From assembly GCA_902729315.2 (NCBI GenBank), contig LR746266.1, positions 1,361,259 to 1,425,258 on the forward strand: a stretch of 64,000 bases of DNA, written 5' to 3'. The DNA comes from Spirodela intermedia. Its lineage: Eukaryota; Streptophyta; Magnoliopsida; Alismatales; Araceae. Under the pieces are notes generated by a model, which saw nothing but the letters and a program-made list of their open reading frames with translations, did no database searches and was not told the origin of the DNA. Shown one piece after another: positions 40,433 through 53,224 of this stretch (positions within the stretch are counted from its first letter, which is position 1; each line of letters starts with the position of its first letter). Position numbers and translations under genes: made by a program.

Positions 40433-41019
40433 CTCCCCCCCGCCAAGAGACCCCCTCTCCCTCGTTCCTCCCAAGGACCCACCTCCGCAGATGGCATATT
40501 ATCCGCTTCTTCTGCAGGGAGGAGAGGAAGAAGAAGATGGAGAATTCGGAGGTCGCAGGGGGCGCAGAAAAGGTCACACAGAAGGGGGGGGAGGGGAGGA
40601 GAAAGCAGGAGGAGAAAAAGGAGGGGAGGCACTGTGGGAAGGGGCCCACCGGCGTCGACCGGCGGTGGCCGGTCAGATCCTCCGGCGCCAGCCAGGCGTC
40701 CGAGTCAGCGGCTGGGGGCATCCTCAGCCACGAATTCCCCAGGCCGCCAACGCCCCCGCACGGTGCCCCGTGCGAGGCGCTGCGGACCCCGCTCCCTCCG
40801 CCGAAGGCAATTTTTTAATTGAATCCCACTTTTTTTTAAAAGGTTGACTTTTCTTGTTGACTGAGGATTCTATCCAAGCTTTAACCAGAAAATTCATATT
40901 AATTATATAATAAATTAATAAATTATTTTCCACCGCACAATAATATAAATATTTTAACGCAGAAATTTAGTTTCATACGGGGCCCACCATAGAGGGGCAG
41001 GCACGTCAACTCACTAAGC

Positions 41020-41241
41020 AGATATTTCCCCCATCCGATGGAGTCACGTGATCGCTTTTCGGAGCTGGGCCTACTGTCCAGCTTGTCCCGGGCTTATCCG
41101 CCAGGCACGTGACATATCGGTGTTTCCCCGTGGATAATGGAATCTCTCTGATCCTGACACTTGTCACCAAGCTAGCCTGCCACGCGAGCAGACCATCACG
41201 CCGGGAAGCCGCTGACTCGGCCTTGGATGCGGCTCCACGTG
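41020..41241. promoter_or_regulatory. Evening-element-like motif and three G-boxes upstream of the CDF gene
   Basis: On the gene strand 41020-41027 reads AAATATCT, one base short of the evening element bound by clock MYBs (CCA1/LHY/RVE). CACGTG cores follow at 41045-41050, 41106-41111 and 41236-41241. All lie 0.6-0.8 kb upstream of the start codon. Clock control is known for the CDF family; use of these exact sites is inferred. Confidence 0.5.
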
Positions 41242-41422
41242 TGCTGGAGAGAAAAAAATCCACTGGCTGTGGACCCCACAGCTGCTGCTGCGCACGATCA
41301 GCGGGAAAAAAAATCCACTTCGGGGACGGACATCCGCCACTACTTTCCGTCGCGGCCTGGACTGCTCGCGCGGCTCTACTCCACAAGATCCTACAAAAGA
41401 TCTATCCGACAAGTGGAGGCCG

Positions 41423-41455
<33 letters not shown>

Positions 41456-41651
41456 GCTTTCTTTCTCTAGCCGTGGAATGACAGTGGGTCTTCAGAAAGA
41501 TCTGGAACTCGTGGAGGAGGACGACCGGGGCAGTGGGTCCCAGAAAAATCTAGGGTAATTTAATTCTGCTGACCGCCTTATTGCCGCGAGGAGGGGGGCC
41601 TCGTATGCTGACGTAATCATAAATGGGACCGTTCGTCACGCGGTTCGGAAG

Positions 41652-41775
41652 CCCACGCTGAGATGTCAGTGTGTGGGCTTACAGTGATGCGGCCCAGAGG
41701 AGGACGGGCCAAAACCCGTTACGATAGTTGGGCCTTTATAATGGGCCACATTAGCCCAGAATTCTGATTTGGGCC
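41652..41775. promoter_or_regulatory. Cluster of TGGGCC (site II-type) words
   Basis: TGGGCC or its complement occurs at 41691-41696, 41729-41734, 41742-41747 and 41770-41775, with GTGGGC variants nearby and TTATAA between copies. Such clusters, bound by TCP factors, mark promoters of ribosomal and mitochondrial protein genes. No gene follows in either direction that I can recognise. Confidence 0.45.
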
Positions 41776-42059
41776 GAACATAACAGGTATGTGTACCGTT
41801 TTGGCCTACATAAACCTTGAAGCACACGCAACCGCTGCTCCTGGTAGAGTTAAGAATGAAACAACAAGAAAGTTAGGTATGTTGAATTTTCTATTTATTT
41901 GAATTTACCTACAACGAGTATTTATGTTTTTTGTCTATCTATATCACACTTTATTTGACTTGATTGTGAATGGGCTGGACCATAAAGGTCAATGGGTTTC
42001 ACTATATGACAATATTAATAAATATTTGAGATTTTTGTCTGGACCTCTGAACAAAAAAT

Positions 42060-43760
42060 AAGCCTACTAATAAGTCTTCATTATCATGAGTTAATAATTA
42101 GTAAATAATATAGTTTTAGTCTTAACTCATGATAAATAGACTTATATTTGTGTTAAAGTGTGAAAAGTAATTTTCAATTGATTAACTTGAATTTTTGGCT
42201 AATTATGTGATTTTATAGGAATTGATATAATTTTTACAATCGTACTTTTAAAATAAATGAAGAAAAAGAAATAAAAATTAAACTATAGTAAAATGGGGGA
42301 TACCTACTAGCCAATCGATCCCACAAGTGGGTTAGAAGCATAGTTAGAGAGGAGCTGTAAGTAGGGGCTCGAATGGCTAAGACTGATGAGGGCACGTGTG
42401 TGCCACTCCCCTTCCACGTCACTGGTGGCCAATCGATTGTGGGGCGAGGAGTGGTCATACACATAGAAGAAAATGACTTACTTGCAAATGTAATATTAGC
42501 ATATATTCACCTAAACTTTGGTGCATAAATGATGTGGGACTAAATCTGTGTCACATCTTCCCTTGAAAGTCTTCAATGATTTTAATACCTACAATACCCC
42601 TTATTTATAACAGAGATATACCATGATGATGTCATTTGATAAAGGTATTATAGTACTTATTTTAATCTCTCTCATACAGGCAGACAATTGACACAGGTTT
42701 GAATTTTCTCAAAGCCAAAACTCATATTTTTATCTGATTATCGCGACTTTCCTATTCGTCGATGAAGGATTAAACCACTAGAATTGCTAGATTATCAGCA
42801 AAAATTTCGTCAACGCGATTCGCAGAACATTGTTACTAAAATTGTTGAATGATTCGTGATAAAAGAATCACAAATCCATTGAGTAAATCATCTTCAATTG
42901 ATCGACGAATAAGCCATCATCGAGAAGAGGACGATCCACCGAGAGACAAGTCGCCACCTCCTAAGAGTGTACTAGATGCAATGAAAAGCCTCTTCTTATT
43001 GTGTGAACCTAAGGATGATAAAGTTTTCTGACACGCACCCTACCTCCATCCAGCTCTTCTTCATCATGTGACAAAGAGCCACAAAGTCATTGTCTTTTCA
43101 CTCTATTAGGTGATAGTCGCTAGAGACGATTCAACGACTCATTTCATTGATCTCTAGACTTCGCAATGAGATTTAGAGATTGTCATGTCATCTTTGTTTA
43201 AGGAGAGCCTTTGAGGCTGTGGACACTATATGATGATCTTCTCAAACACTCAGGATTCTGGTACATTACTGACGCATCGCCACCACAACGTCAAAATTCT
43301 ATTTTCTTACTTTCAACTTAATTTGTAATTCATTTAGTGATAATTTATGTGATTTAAACTTACCAAGATATACTTCATTTAATTATAATTCTTTTAACTT
43401 TTATAGATCCTAATTTGATCAATTAAATCGTCTTATGTCATCCTAATACACCCTTATTTCCCTTTTTTGTGAATTTTAAATATATTTTATTTTTATTTCT
43501 TAATATAAAATTCAAAGAAAATAATATTATTTGAGGAAAATTCTAAATAATTATCTAATATTATATTACATCTCTATGATCGACTTGAAAAGTTATCATT
43601 ATTTTTAGAAGTTTTATTGAATTATAATTAATATATTTGTTCAAAAATACTTCTAAATATCTAAAAATTCATATTTTCTAGTTTTATAAATTTTAAATTT
43701 ACATGATTTACTCTACAACAGCTAAGTCATGTCCCCTACTACTACTAAATCACCTAAAAT
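42060..43760 (+). repeat. Repeat unit B, copy 1
   Basis: Colinear with 46880-48770. Shared landmarks include TTAACTCATGATAAATAGAC, CCCACAAGTGGGTT, GATGTGGGACTAAATC, GATAAAAGAATCACAAATC and TTTTCTAGTTTTATAAATTT. The copies have many substitutions and indels, so the duplication is old. A 60-codon frame at 42849-43031 is open in this copy but not conserved in the other. The last 190 bp are the reverse complement of the start of unit A (46270-46460). Confidence 0.8.
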
Positions 43761-44229
43761 AAATGTGGTTTAGAAATTTACTCAATTGATACTTTTTTTT
43801 GTGAAAATTGCCTAAGTTTGACTTTCACAAGTAATATTTTTGAAAACATAAACTATACAATGACTTCTGAGGACCACATCTTAGAGACTTAGGAGTTTCC
43901 TCAAGTTTTGGACACCCAAACTTGAAGGCCATGTAGATTCTTACATGTTATGGTATGATTGATTACCCATATCAAGTAGATCATTGTAAAGTCAAATTCT
44001 TGAAACAAGTTTAAACTGACTTCACCTACCTTCTATCTATGTGAAAGTTCTCTCCTCCTCAATGTCCAGCCTTGCTTCCCTTGTCTCTCTTGTTAAAAAT
44101 GTGAAGGATGTTCTTTTCATATTGCAAGTGTATTTTTTCCCTTATGTATTCCCTAAGCCATTAAATGAGGGGGTAAGTCACCTCCTCATTAGGGTATGTT
44201 GAGTGTTGAGTGTCAAGGAACTATGTTAT

Positions 44230-44700
44230 AAATATGATTTTTAAAATTATAAAATATCATTTTCAAATATTTAGTAGTATTTACACAAATATATATCAAT
44301 TTTAATTCGATAAAAGCTTAAAAAATAGTAGAAATTTTTCATATTAATTTTAGGGATATAAAATAATATCAAGTAAACCTTTAGAATTATTTCTAAAAGA
44401 ATAATATTTTCCATGAACTTTGGACTAAAAGATTGTAAGATAATCATTTCTAAAATTAGAGAAAAAAGAAAATTTTGTGTTGACGTCAAGCAAAGATCAA
44501 TGTCGAAGAATAATGATTCAGGTAGAAATAGAGCTCCACTTGACAATTATTATGTAACAAATTGTAAACAATTTGATTGATAAAATGAACATCTCCAAAC
44601 ATGAAATGAATTGTAATAGATAAAAAAAAGAGTTTCAAAAGTTAAACTTAAGTAAAATATCATTAATAGAAAGTTTAAACTAATTTAAACAAGAAAAATA
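44230..44700 (+). repeat. Repeat unit A, extra copy
   Basis: Similar in the same orientation to 46320-46870. Both carry AATAGTAGAAA-TTTTC, then TAGAG(C/T)TCCACT, then a GTAATTGA/TTGTAATAGA stretch with a run of A. It is diverged and truncated and does not adjoin a complete unit B. Confidence 0.6.
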
Positions 44701-46269
44701 GAGTTTTGATGTTGTGACAATGATTGTTGGAATTTTATAAGTTCAGAAGGTTTCCAAGGGATGTCTATGGTGTTGAAGGCTCTCTTTAGACATACATAGT
44801 TGTAAGCATTCTTTAAGTTCATGTGCAAAGTTCATAGGGCGAAGGTGTGGTGACGAAGAATCTCTAACGACTATTGATCTCTACAAAGTATTATTGTAAT
44901 TAGGACTTCAATGAATCAAACTTAATTATAATTACCAAAAATCCACATAGGAATATTAGATGAAATATTAGTTGAATATTAGGTCGATCATAGAGACAAT
45001 TAGAATTTTGAATTAATTATTATATAGTTATAATTGAGTAGAGTGAATAATAAGGTGAGAGGATTAAAGATTAACACAAATACATTGAAGATATTTTCAC
45101 ACTGAAAATATGAGAAGAATTTACATTAGAAAAGCAATCAAGAGATTAATTTTCCAAGATTCAATTAATGAGTTGCGATTGTCAACAACATAAAATGAAA
45201 AATAATAAGAGAGAGAGAGAGAGTAATATAAATTTGGAATTACTCATATGAATATTATACATACATCCACGAGTGAAGAACGATTGATCCTTGAGAGGAT
45301 CATTCTTTTGTTGATGTGATACATATCACCCATTACAACTTGAACAAATTTTATGCCACATGATGGTGCTCATTAGAACACGTCAAACATCAAAAGAGAT
45401 AGTCTTCTAACCATACGTTGTTGGAGAATAGAAGAAATGAGGAGACTTCCACTGTACTTTGTGGAGTTGAAGGGAGAGAAACAGACTAAAGATATGATTT
45501 TGGAGTAAGGAGAATAAAGAGAATGAAGATGAAGATGCCTCTTGAATAAACTTGAATTGATCAATATGAACACTATCAAAAACTAAGAAAGATGTTCAAT
45601 AGTCACACACTCTTGTTGGTTCTTTTTTGTGGAAATTGAGATGAGGATAATTCATCTTGTGAAAAAACAAATGGGGGAGGTGAGGTTGGTTGCAAATCAT
45701 TATGACTCCAAATCATGTCAGCCATCCTCTCCTTTGTAACCATTTTGATTTGTTATGATCCCCTCTCCTTCTTCATTTTCTACAATTAAGATATATTAAA
45801 TAAGAGGATATTTAAATACAAATTCACATGTGATACTTGGAGAAAAATACTATTACTTAATCTCACCTAGGATAATGTTTCACAAGGCATAAAATGTATC
45901 CCTCATTAATAAAGATTAAATTTTAGTTAATAATGAATACGATTTTTTTTATCAAAATTAATATTTCCAAGTATCATATAAATAAATATAACCAAATTTT
46001 CAAATATTGTTTACCACTTTTTATCTATTCAAGATAAATTTCTCAACCAATAATGTAATATGAAACTTATTTTTTATTAAATGTCGAATTTATAACTCAT
46101 ATATTTAAGCATAATTCATACCCATTACATGAAAAGTAATTAAATCATAATAATGACATCATATATTCAGTTCAACACGTTTTGCTTACCAAAGGTAATT
46201 AAAATATGCTTATAATATCATAATTGTACCATGTACATAAAATATTGTCAACTATCACCCAATAGAGCA

Positions 46270-48770
46270 GAAGTTTGATAAACATGGGTGACATGACCTA
46301 ATCATTGTATAATAAATCATATAATTTAATTTATAAAACTAGAAAATTTTAATTTTATTTTTTTTATAAATATTTTACTAAAACTAAATCAATTATAATT
46401 TATAAAAATATTTCAAAATAGTAGAAACTTTTCAAGTCGATCACATAGATATAACATAATACAAGATAATATTTTATAATTTAAAAATAATATAATTTTA
46501 AATAATTTTTACAATAAATAATGAAGAGAAAAGATAGTTAAAAAATTATAAAAAAGGAACATTCGAGTACAAATGTCAAGATGATGTTAGGACCCCAACA
46601 AATGCAATGTGGATGAAAACATAGTTCAGTTTGATAATTTTTACGTGAGTGATTACAAATAATTTAATTGATTGAATTATGAAATGTAAAATTAGATGAA
46701 TCATAATTTAATAATATCAACACTCTAAGGAATGTGATTAAACTATAAATAGAGTTCCACTCAGTGTTTTACATAATCAATTACATATGATTTAATAAGT
46801 CAAATTAAGTTCATTAAAAGTAAGAAAAATCGTAATTGAATGAAGAAGGTTTTAAAAAATTTAAATAACACAAAATATATGATAAGTTTTTATTATCATA
46901 AGTTAATAATTGATTGACAATATAGTTTTAGCCTTAACTCATGATAAATAGACTTATATTTATGTTAAATTGTAAAAAGTAATTTTTAATTAGTTAATGT
47001 GAAATTTTGGTTAATTATGTGATTTTATATGAATTTATATAATTTTTATAATCTTATTTTTTAGATAAATAAGAAAAAATAAAATATAAAGATAGAACAA
47101 GGGGAGAACATGCTGACTAACTAAGCCCACAAGTGGGTTGAAAGCATAGTCAAGTAGGCCCATGAGCAAGTGCTCAAACATCTAAAGATGAATTGATAAG
47201 GGACATGTGTGTCACTCTCCTTCTACATCATCAGTGGCCAATCATGCATAAGGTAGAGAGTAGTTGTACAGACATGAGAAAGAAATTCATTGCTTCCCAA
47301 ATCTCGTATTACTATATATTTGTCTCAAAATTTAACATATAATTGATGTGGGACTAAATCGGTGGTCACAACTTCCTCAAAATCTTTTAATAATTTTTTT
47401 TATCTCAAATATATATTTTTTATTAGAAGGAGGTATCATGATGATGTAACTTTATAAAGATATTTGTGTACTTATTTCACACTCTCTCATATAGGTGGGC
47501 AACCAAGGAGGGTTCGAATCTTACTAAAATCAAAACTCATATTTTTTTTGATTAAATTATAATTTTCTTACAGATCATCGGTGAAGAATTAAGTTGTCAT
47601 AGTTGCTTAATCATCAGTGAAAATCTTGTTATTGTAATTCACAAAGCATCATTACTAAAATTACTGAATAATTTGTGATAAAAGAATCACAAATCTATCA
47701 AGTAAATCATCTCCAATTGATCAATGAATAAGCCGTCATAGAAAAAAAGAAGATTCGTCAAGAGATAAGTCATCACCTCTTGAGAGCATACCAAATGCGA
47801 TGAAAAACCTCATCTTGTTACATGGACTTGAGGATGAAGCTCTTTACGATACATCCTACTTCCATCTAATTCATTTCTATCAATTGAAAATTATTGGAGA
47901 GCTGTAAACTCATCATTTTTTTACTCTGCCAGATGACAGCCATCAAAAATAACTTGATGACTTATTTCATTAATTTCTAGATTTCACAAGAAGATCTATA
48001 TATTACCTATGTCATCTTTATCTAAGGAGAGCTTTTAAAACCGTGGACGTTGTATGATAATTCTCTTGAATGTTCAAAATTTGACACATTATCACTACAA
48101 TGTCAGAACTCTGTTTTATTATTTTTTAACTAATTTAACTTTTACGATCATTTTCTAAATTTTGGAAGAAAATACACTTAATGTTCAAGTCTTCTATGTC
48201 CAATGAGAGCATTCGAGGCCATAGACATAATTTGATGATCCTCTCAAATAAAGAAAATTTCAACAATTGTTGTCATGAGATTGAAACTCTATCTTTCTTA
48301 CTTTTAACTTAATTTTCTCTTAATTTAGTGATACTTTGTGTGATTTAAAGTTTTTTTTATTATTCAATTACGATTCTTTTTACTTTTATAGATCTTAATT
48401 TGACTTATTAAATTATCTATAATCACTTACATAAGAATCATCAGGTGTAACTCTATGTCTATCTTAATCATGCTCCTCAGGATAATGACATCATCATGAT
48501 GCCCACACCTTTATATTTTTTTAGTAAATTTTTAAATATATTTTATATTCATCATTTAGTCTAAAAATTATATAAATATATTATTTTAAAAATATTAAAT
48601 ATTATGTGATATTATCGTACATCCTTATGATAAATTTGGAAATTCTTCATGATTTTTGAAACATTTTATCAAATTATAATTAATTTATTTGTTCTGAAAT
48701 ATTTCTAAAAATTCAAAAAATGATATTTTCTAGTTTTATAAATTTCATGGAACTCATCCCCTTAAACAAC
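46270..48770 (+). mobile_element. Candidate non-autonomous element (unit A + unit B, copy 2) with long inverted ends
   Basis: The left end (about 46270-46460, containing GTCGATCACATAGAT and AAACTAGAAAATTTT) is inversely similar to the right end (about 48600-48770, with TTTTCTAGTTTTATAAATTT). The interior is unit A and then unit B and has no coding frame of note. Long inverted ends around non-coding AT-rich DNA resemble a non-autonomous Mutator-like or fold-back element. I could not fix a target duplication or exact ends, so the class is uncertain. Confidence 0.45.
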
Positions 48771-50647
48771 TCATGTGCCAAATCTTTAGATAAGATGATT
48801 TGTTAAATGTAATTGACTTTTAGGGTTCTCAAATTTCCTTCTATTTAAATTCTCATAGATAGTAGATTTTCATTGAATTACGTAGTTCTTAAATATTTTA
48901 GTCATCACATTTCTAAGATCACATAAGTGCTACCCAACTTTAAAGATAGATAGTCTCATATCACCTATAAACTTTATCTCAATTATTACCCATTTACATA
49001 TACCTTTATCTTGCACTAGGTCTTCATTTCCCAAGATCACTTCACAACTAGTTGTGTTTGATGACAACATTTTTAGTTTCTTCACTAGTGTATTGCATAT
49101 AAAATTTTGGATTGCCCCAATTCAATGAGTACAATCGTATCTTTCTTTTGAATTTCTTCTTAACTTCATCATGCCCAAATCTAGTAATTTGACAACTAGA
49201 TGTAGCAACACTTCTATTACTTTCTTGAGATTTTTTATTGAGTAATCTTCTCTATCTTCATATTTTAACTTTTCACTAATTATCATTAGTACATCTCTCA
49301 TTACTTTAATCTTCATCAGAACCAAAATAATCTATAATTAATAAAGAATATTTTCCTTGTAGTGGGAAGTAGAATCCTTTCTCTCAATAGGCACGTAGTT
49401 CTACCTCCATTAGGTTAAGCCTTCTCTTCTTACCTCTTGACACTCCTCCTACGGTAGCCTCTATATGTCTCATTTTTTCCAAAATTTGGCCAATTGCTTG
49501 GAGCATTTCTGCCCAATTGTGCCGAATATGTTTGGCTTGAACATTTCTTGATAGTCAACCTATTCACTACTCCACCATGTGCCTAATGTCCAATGATGTG
49601 TGGACTTGAAGTCCTTGATAATTCCTAAGTTTCATGCTACACATGTGTTAAAAGTATTTTGTTGAAAATTTGAGAGAAATACATGATTTCACACAACCCA
49701 CTGTCTTGGACATACTCTATTAAGACTAAATTTAAGGCTTCATACCTTTTATGTGATTGTTCTCTATGATTTGTTTTGATTTATGTTTGATAAAGGTTAA
49801 TATGACCTTAGGACCGTAATGGTATTCTACCTTTGTCCCTTCTTATCTCAATTCAAATAATGTTAATACATGTTGCTATAGGATGATGATTGAAAGTGTT
49901 ATTGTTGTTGTCACTTAGGATATCCCTAATCTTTGATTGAATAATACTTTGTGGTCCATAAATATTATAACATTACATCCCATTCAAACCTCAAAGTTGT
50001 ATCTTTCATTTATTCCTCTTGAATCACAACTTGGTATGAAGCATCCATCCATTTGCATTGGCCCTATTAAAAGAGAAAATGTCACATCAATAAATACAAT
50101 TTCTCTCCTCTGCCAACCAACTTGGTTGTGATGGTACGTTGGACCCCATGATGCCTTATTTTTTACATTTTTTTCTTCATGTTGGTGATGTCCATCTCAA
50201 TGCCCTCCATTTGATGCTTCAATGCCTTCAATTGATTTTTAGGGAACTTCAACACCATTAGTCTTGTATTGTGAGTTTTAATGTCAAATGATAGAGATCT
50301 TTCCAAATAAACAAAACTCATTTGAAGAAAAAGAAAGAATAAGGAAGCAAAATCTTGACAAAACACAAAAGTAATAGTTAGATAATCTCCTTGAAGCTCT
50401 ATTAAAACTTAGAGAAGATGTTTGAGAGGCCTTCACATTTTCTCTTTGGCATGTTCAAGTTCTAGCTATTTCAGAAGAAACCACTTTCTTGCATGAGATG
50501 ACTTATAATAATCCTTATATTTACCATGGTGGAATTACCCTTCCTTCTCCCTTCATATTTTTTGTTTCTTTTATCTTTTCGCTCTACTATATGCATGTTG
50601 TGTTAATTTCTTATCACACTTTCCACACATAAGAAAGTAAACGACTA

Positions 50648-51530
50648 TAAGTGGGTGTACATGAAGAAATAAGTTTTGTCAAAATGAAACCATCTTAATA
50701 TAAGATTTGACTTGTTGTCAATAGATTTGGATAAAGAAAAGGCATTAATTATGATAAAATTTTCTGACCAGTTTTTAAACACTATTCAATTCATGTTATG
50801 ATTGCTATATTTTATTTAGAATTGAAGTAATTTGATGTAAAATAATTTCTACATAAAAAATTTGATGAAGACATTAATATGTTGTAACTATAAGATTTTA
50901 TTTAATATGATAAAGAAAATATAATTTAAAGTTTTAAAAATTTATTGATGATTTGTAGAACTTCTAGTCAATGGTATAAGAACTTTGACCTTTTTATGTT
51001 ATTAAATAGCTATACAAAAAATAAGCATGAACAATATATTAAAGGAGTGTCAATAGATACATGACAAATCTAATAAAGGTGTGTCAAAAAATTGTAAAAT
51101 AAATTTTATGTTATCTTAAATGTATATTAGATATTGATTTATTATTTAAGTACATGTTGGATATGTTGACTTAAATTATGTAGGTGACTTTTCTAAGAAA
51201 ATACATACCACATGATATATTTTTTCTCTAGGTGGACATCATATTGATTAGTTAGATGTCAACTTACTTACCAAATCCTTAAACTAGAAGCCTTCCTTTA
51301 TTGCCTCAACTGCACCAATATACTCAAATTATATAATGGAGAGTGTGACAAATGCTATTTGTAAATTTGATATATCAAAACACATTGATATATTTCATAA
51401 ACTGTGTAAATTCATTGTAGAATGTGAAATACACTTTATGAAGGTTCCTACACTAGATAATGTTAACAATATGATGACCAGGTCATTATCTACAGTCAGA
51501 TTGAAAAATGTTTACTTATGTTAAGAAATC
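50648..51530 (+). pseudogene. Second, fragmentary copia element (reverse transcriptase to RNase H)
   Basis: The fragment starts with KWVYMKK, the usual entry to the copia reverse transcriptase. Pieces of the RT core follow in shifting frames. Then come ILCYLKCILDIDLLFK at about 51098-51145 (from the WILRYLKGT region) and the RNase H tail SKHIDIFHKL ... FMKVPTLDNVNNMMTRSL, ending about 51521. Stops and frameshifts are frequent. The pattern differs in sequence from the element at 2319-8402, so it is a separate insertion. I could not identify its LTRs. Confidence 0.75.
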
Positions 51531-52380
51531 AAAAGTTATAAATAGAGATATTTCTATTAAATATTTATCTCATCGGTATTTGCTACATCAAGTTTTATGG
51601 ATTAATCAAATTGGAGAATATTCTTATTAACTACTCAAAGGTAGTAAGTCAGAAAAAAGAGCCTAATGGCTAAAAAAGAGAAAGTACATCAAGAAGCTGA
51701 GAGAAATGGTGAGAGAGATATTTTCGGAGTCATGGGTTTCCAAAAGTTCAATGGAGAAGGGAGGCTGCTTCAAGTGGAGTTTTAGGTCTAGAAGAAGTGA
51801 GAAAGAGGTATGACTTTCCCCTCTTTCTCATAGGTGTTTTCTTGGTGTCAAGAAAAAGGAACTTCATCTTATAAAGTGCTGGAAAAGGAAGATTCAAGAG
51901 AATCATCTATCTTCATTCATGTCTCCATTTTAATCTTCATAGATGTAAAAGCTATATCTCCAAACCTCAAAATAATCTATCATGTATTGCCATTTGTTTG
52001 AGATTATTTGAATTAGTCTATTATCAGTTGATATTTGCAGCATTTGTTGATTTATTTTGAAATATCTCTTGTTAAAAGGGGTATGTATTAGCATTAGTTT
52101 GGTGCACTTGTAACATTTATTATATTATTATATGTTGTTGTTTCTTTCATAACCACACATTTGATATCCAAGATTCAATTACTAATTTCTTATAGTCATT
52201 TATGTTTTGACTTATTTCATAGCATCCTTTGATACACTATTCTTTATGTCTTGTCTTGCTTCTTCATCTTCTTAGCTCATGTTTGTATTTATGTCGTACA
52301 AGAATGGGTTGTTCATCCTTAAAAATAGGTTTTAAAGCTTTTTATTTGAGAATAGTCTAACTTTGAGAACTACTTATGGT

Positions 52381-53224
52381 AAACTACTTATGGGCCTGAA
52401 TACAGTAGCGCATGCATGAAGGTGTGCGTCCCCTGAGTCTGGTGTTCGACCAAGATGAAGTGAGGAGAACATTAGAAACATGAAGATCAGTCTCCCTAGA
52501 AGGTCAGTATCCTCTGAAGATCAATCTCCAAGTGGACAATAGTTGCAGGGTAGAGAATGATCTTTTCACCAAAGGAGTATGAGTGTGCTGTAAAGAGATG
52601 GAAAGCTACTCTTTGGGCTGTGTTGGGCACTACACGTTGAGTATGATGTTGTGTTGTAAAGATGATTTTTCCACTCGAGAAGGAAGAAGAATCTTGTACA
52701 ACTGTAGATATAGGAAGATGCTTTGAACCAAACGGTTTTCATCTCCCTTTGTGCTTGATAAGGGCTGTTTATTTTGTAAACATTCGTCCTATTTTTGGTA
52801 ATCAGAATGGACACCGTCACTGAGAAATCGGCGGTCAAAGCCATAAATTGCGATCTGTTTAAAAGTCAAAGGGCTCAAATCATTCAACTTGGGCAAATCC
52901 AGGGGCAACATCATTAGGCACGGAAGCAGCCAAGATAGACCAGGGCCTGATAGAAGGCAGCTGGAATGTGTCCTGCCCCTTTGACAATCCCAAGTGTGGG
53001 CCCCGAGAGAGACCGGTGGCATGTAGAAGCACGCCTCTTATTTTAGAATGAGGGCAAGTTGACTTCTGATCCACGTGGCTTTCGCTTCTCCTCACTTTTT
53101 GCAGTCGTATAATACCCGACGCGGCAGCCACATCGTCCCCAAACCAACTCACTAGCGAGGCATCCCTGCTCATCTACGAAGGTGATCAGCTACACGAAGC
53201 TCTCTCTCTCTCTCTCTGCATACG
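52381..53224. other. Upstream region of the PSY-type peptide gene
   Basis: GC content rises here after the AT-rich island. No gene is supported. A TATA-like TATAATA lies at 53108-53114, and a (CT)n leader tract runs to just before the ATG at 53225. Confidence 0.7.
53108..53114 (+). promoter_or_regulatory. Possible TATA box of the PSY-type gene
   Basis: TATAATA lies about 117 bp before the start codon, leaving a leader of roughly 85 nt that includes a CT-rich tract, a common plant leader feature. Confidence 0.45.

Larger units (their letters stand above)
40433..41870. other. Upstream region of the Dof gene, ending at the AT-rich island
   Basis: GC-rich non-coding DNA with the presumed CDF promoter, a (CT)n tract at 41427-41455 and a cluster of TGGGCC words at 41652-41775. 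I see no further gene. Composition changes sharply to AT-rich at about 41870. Confidence 0.75.
41870..52380. other. AT-rich repeat island
   Basis: About 10.5 kb, strongly AT-rich, bounded by GC-richer unique DNA on both sides. It holds at least two direct copies of a 1.7-1.9 kb repeat (about 42060-43760 and 46880-48770), copies of a second unit (about 44230-44700 and 46270-46880), inverted similarity between their ends, and a decayed copia fragment (50648-51530). The stretches 44.7-46.2 kb and 48.8-50.6 kb show nothing I recognise. No host gene is supported. Confidence 0.7.

Noticed and set aside
42849-43031. 60-codon frame inside repeat unit B
   Set aside because: The second copy of the unit has substitutions and stops that break it, so it is not under coding constraint.
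47506-47525. T-arm-like GGGTTCGAATC, possible tRNA
   Set aside because: No acceptor or anticodon stems nearby, and the first copy of the repeat (near 42692) has a different sequence at the same place.
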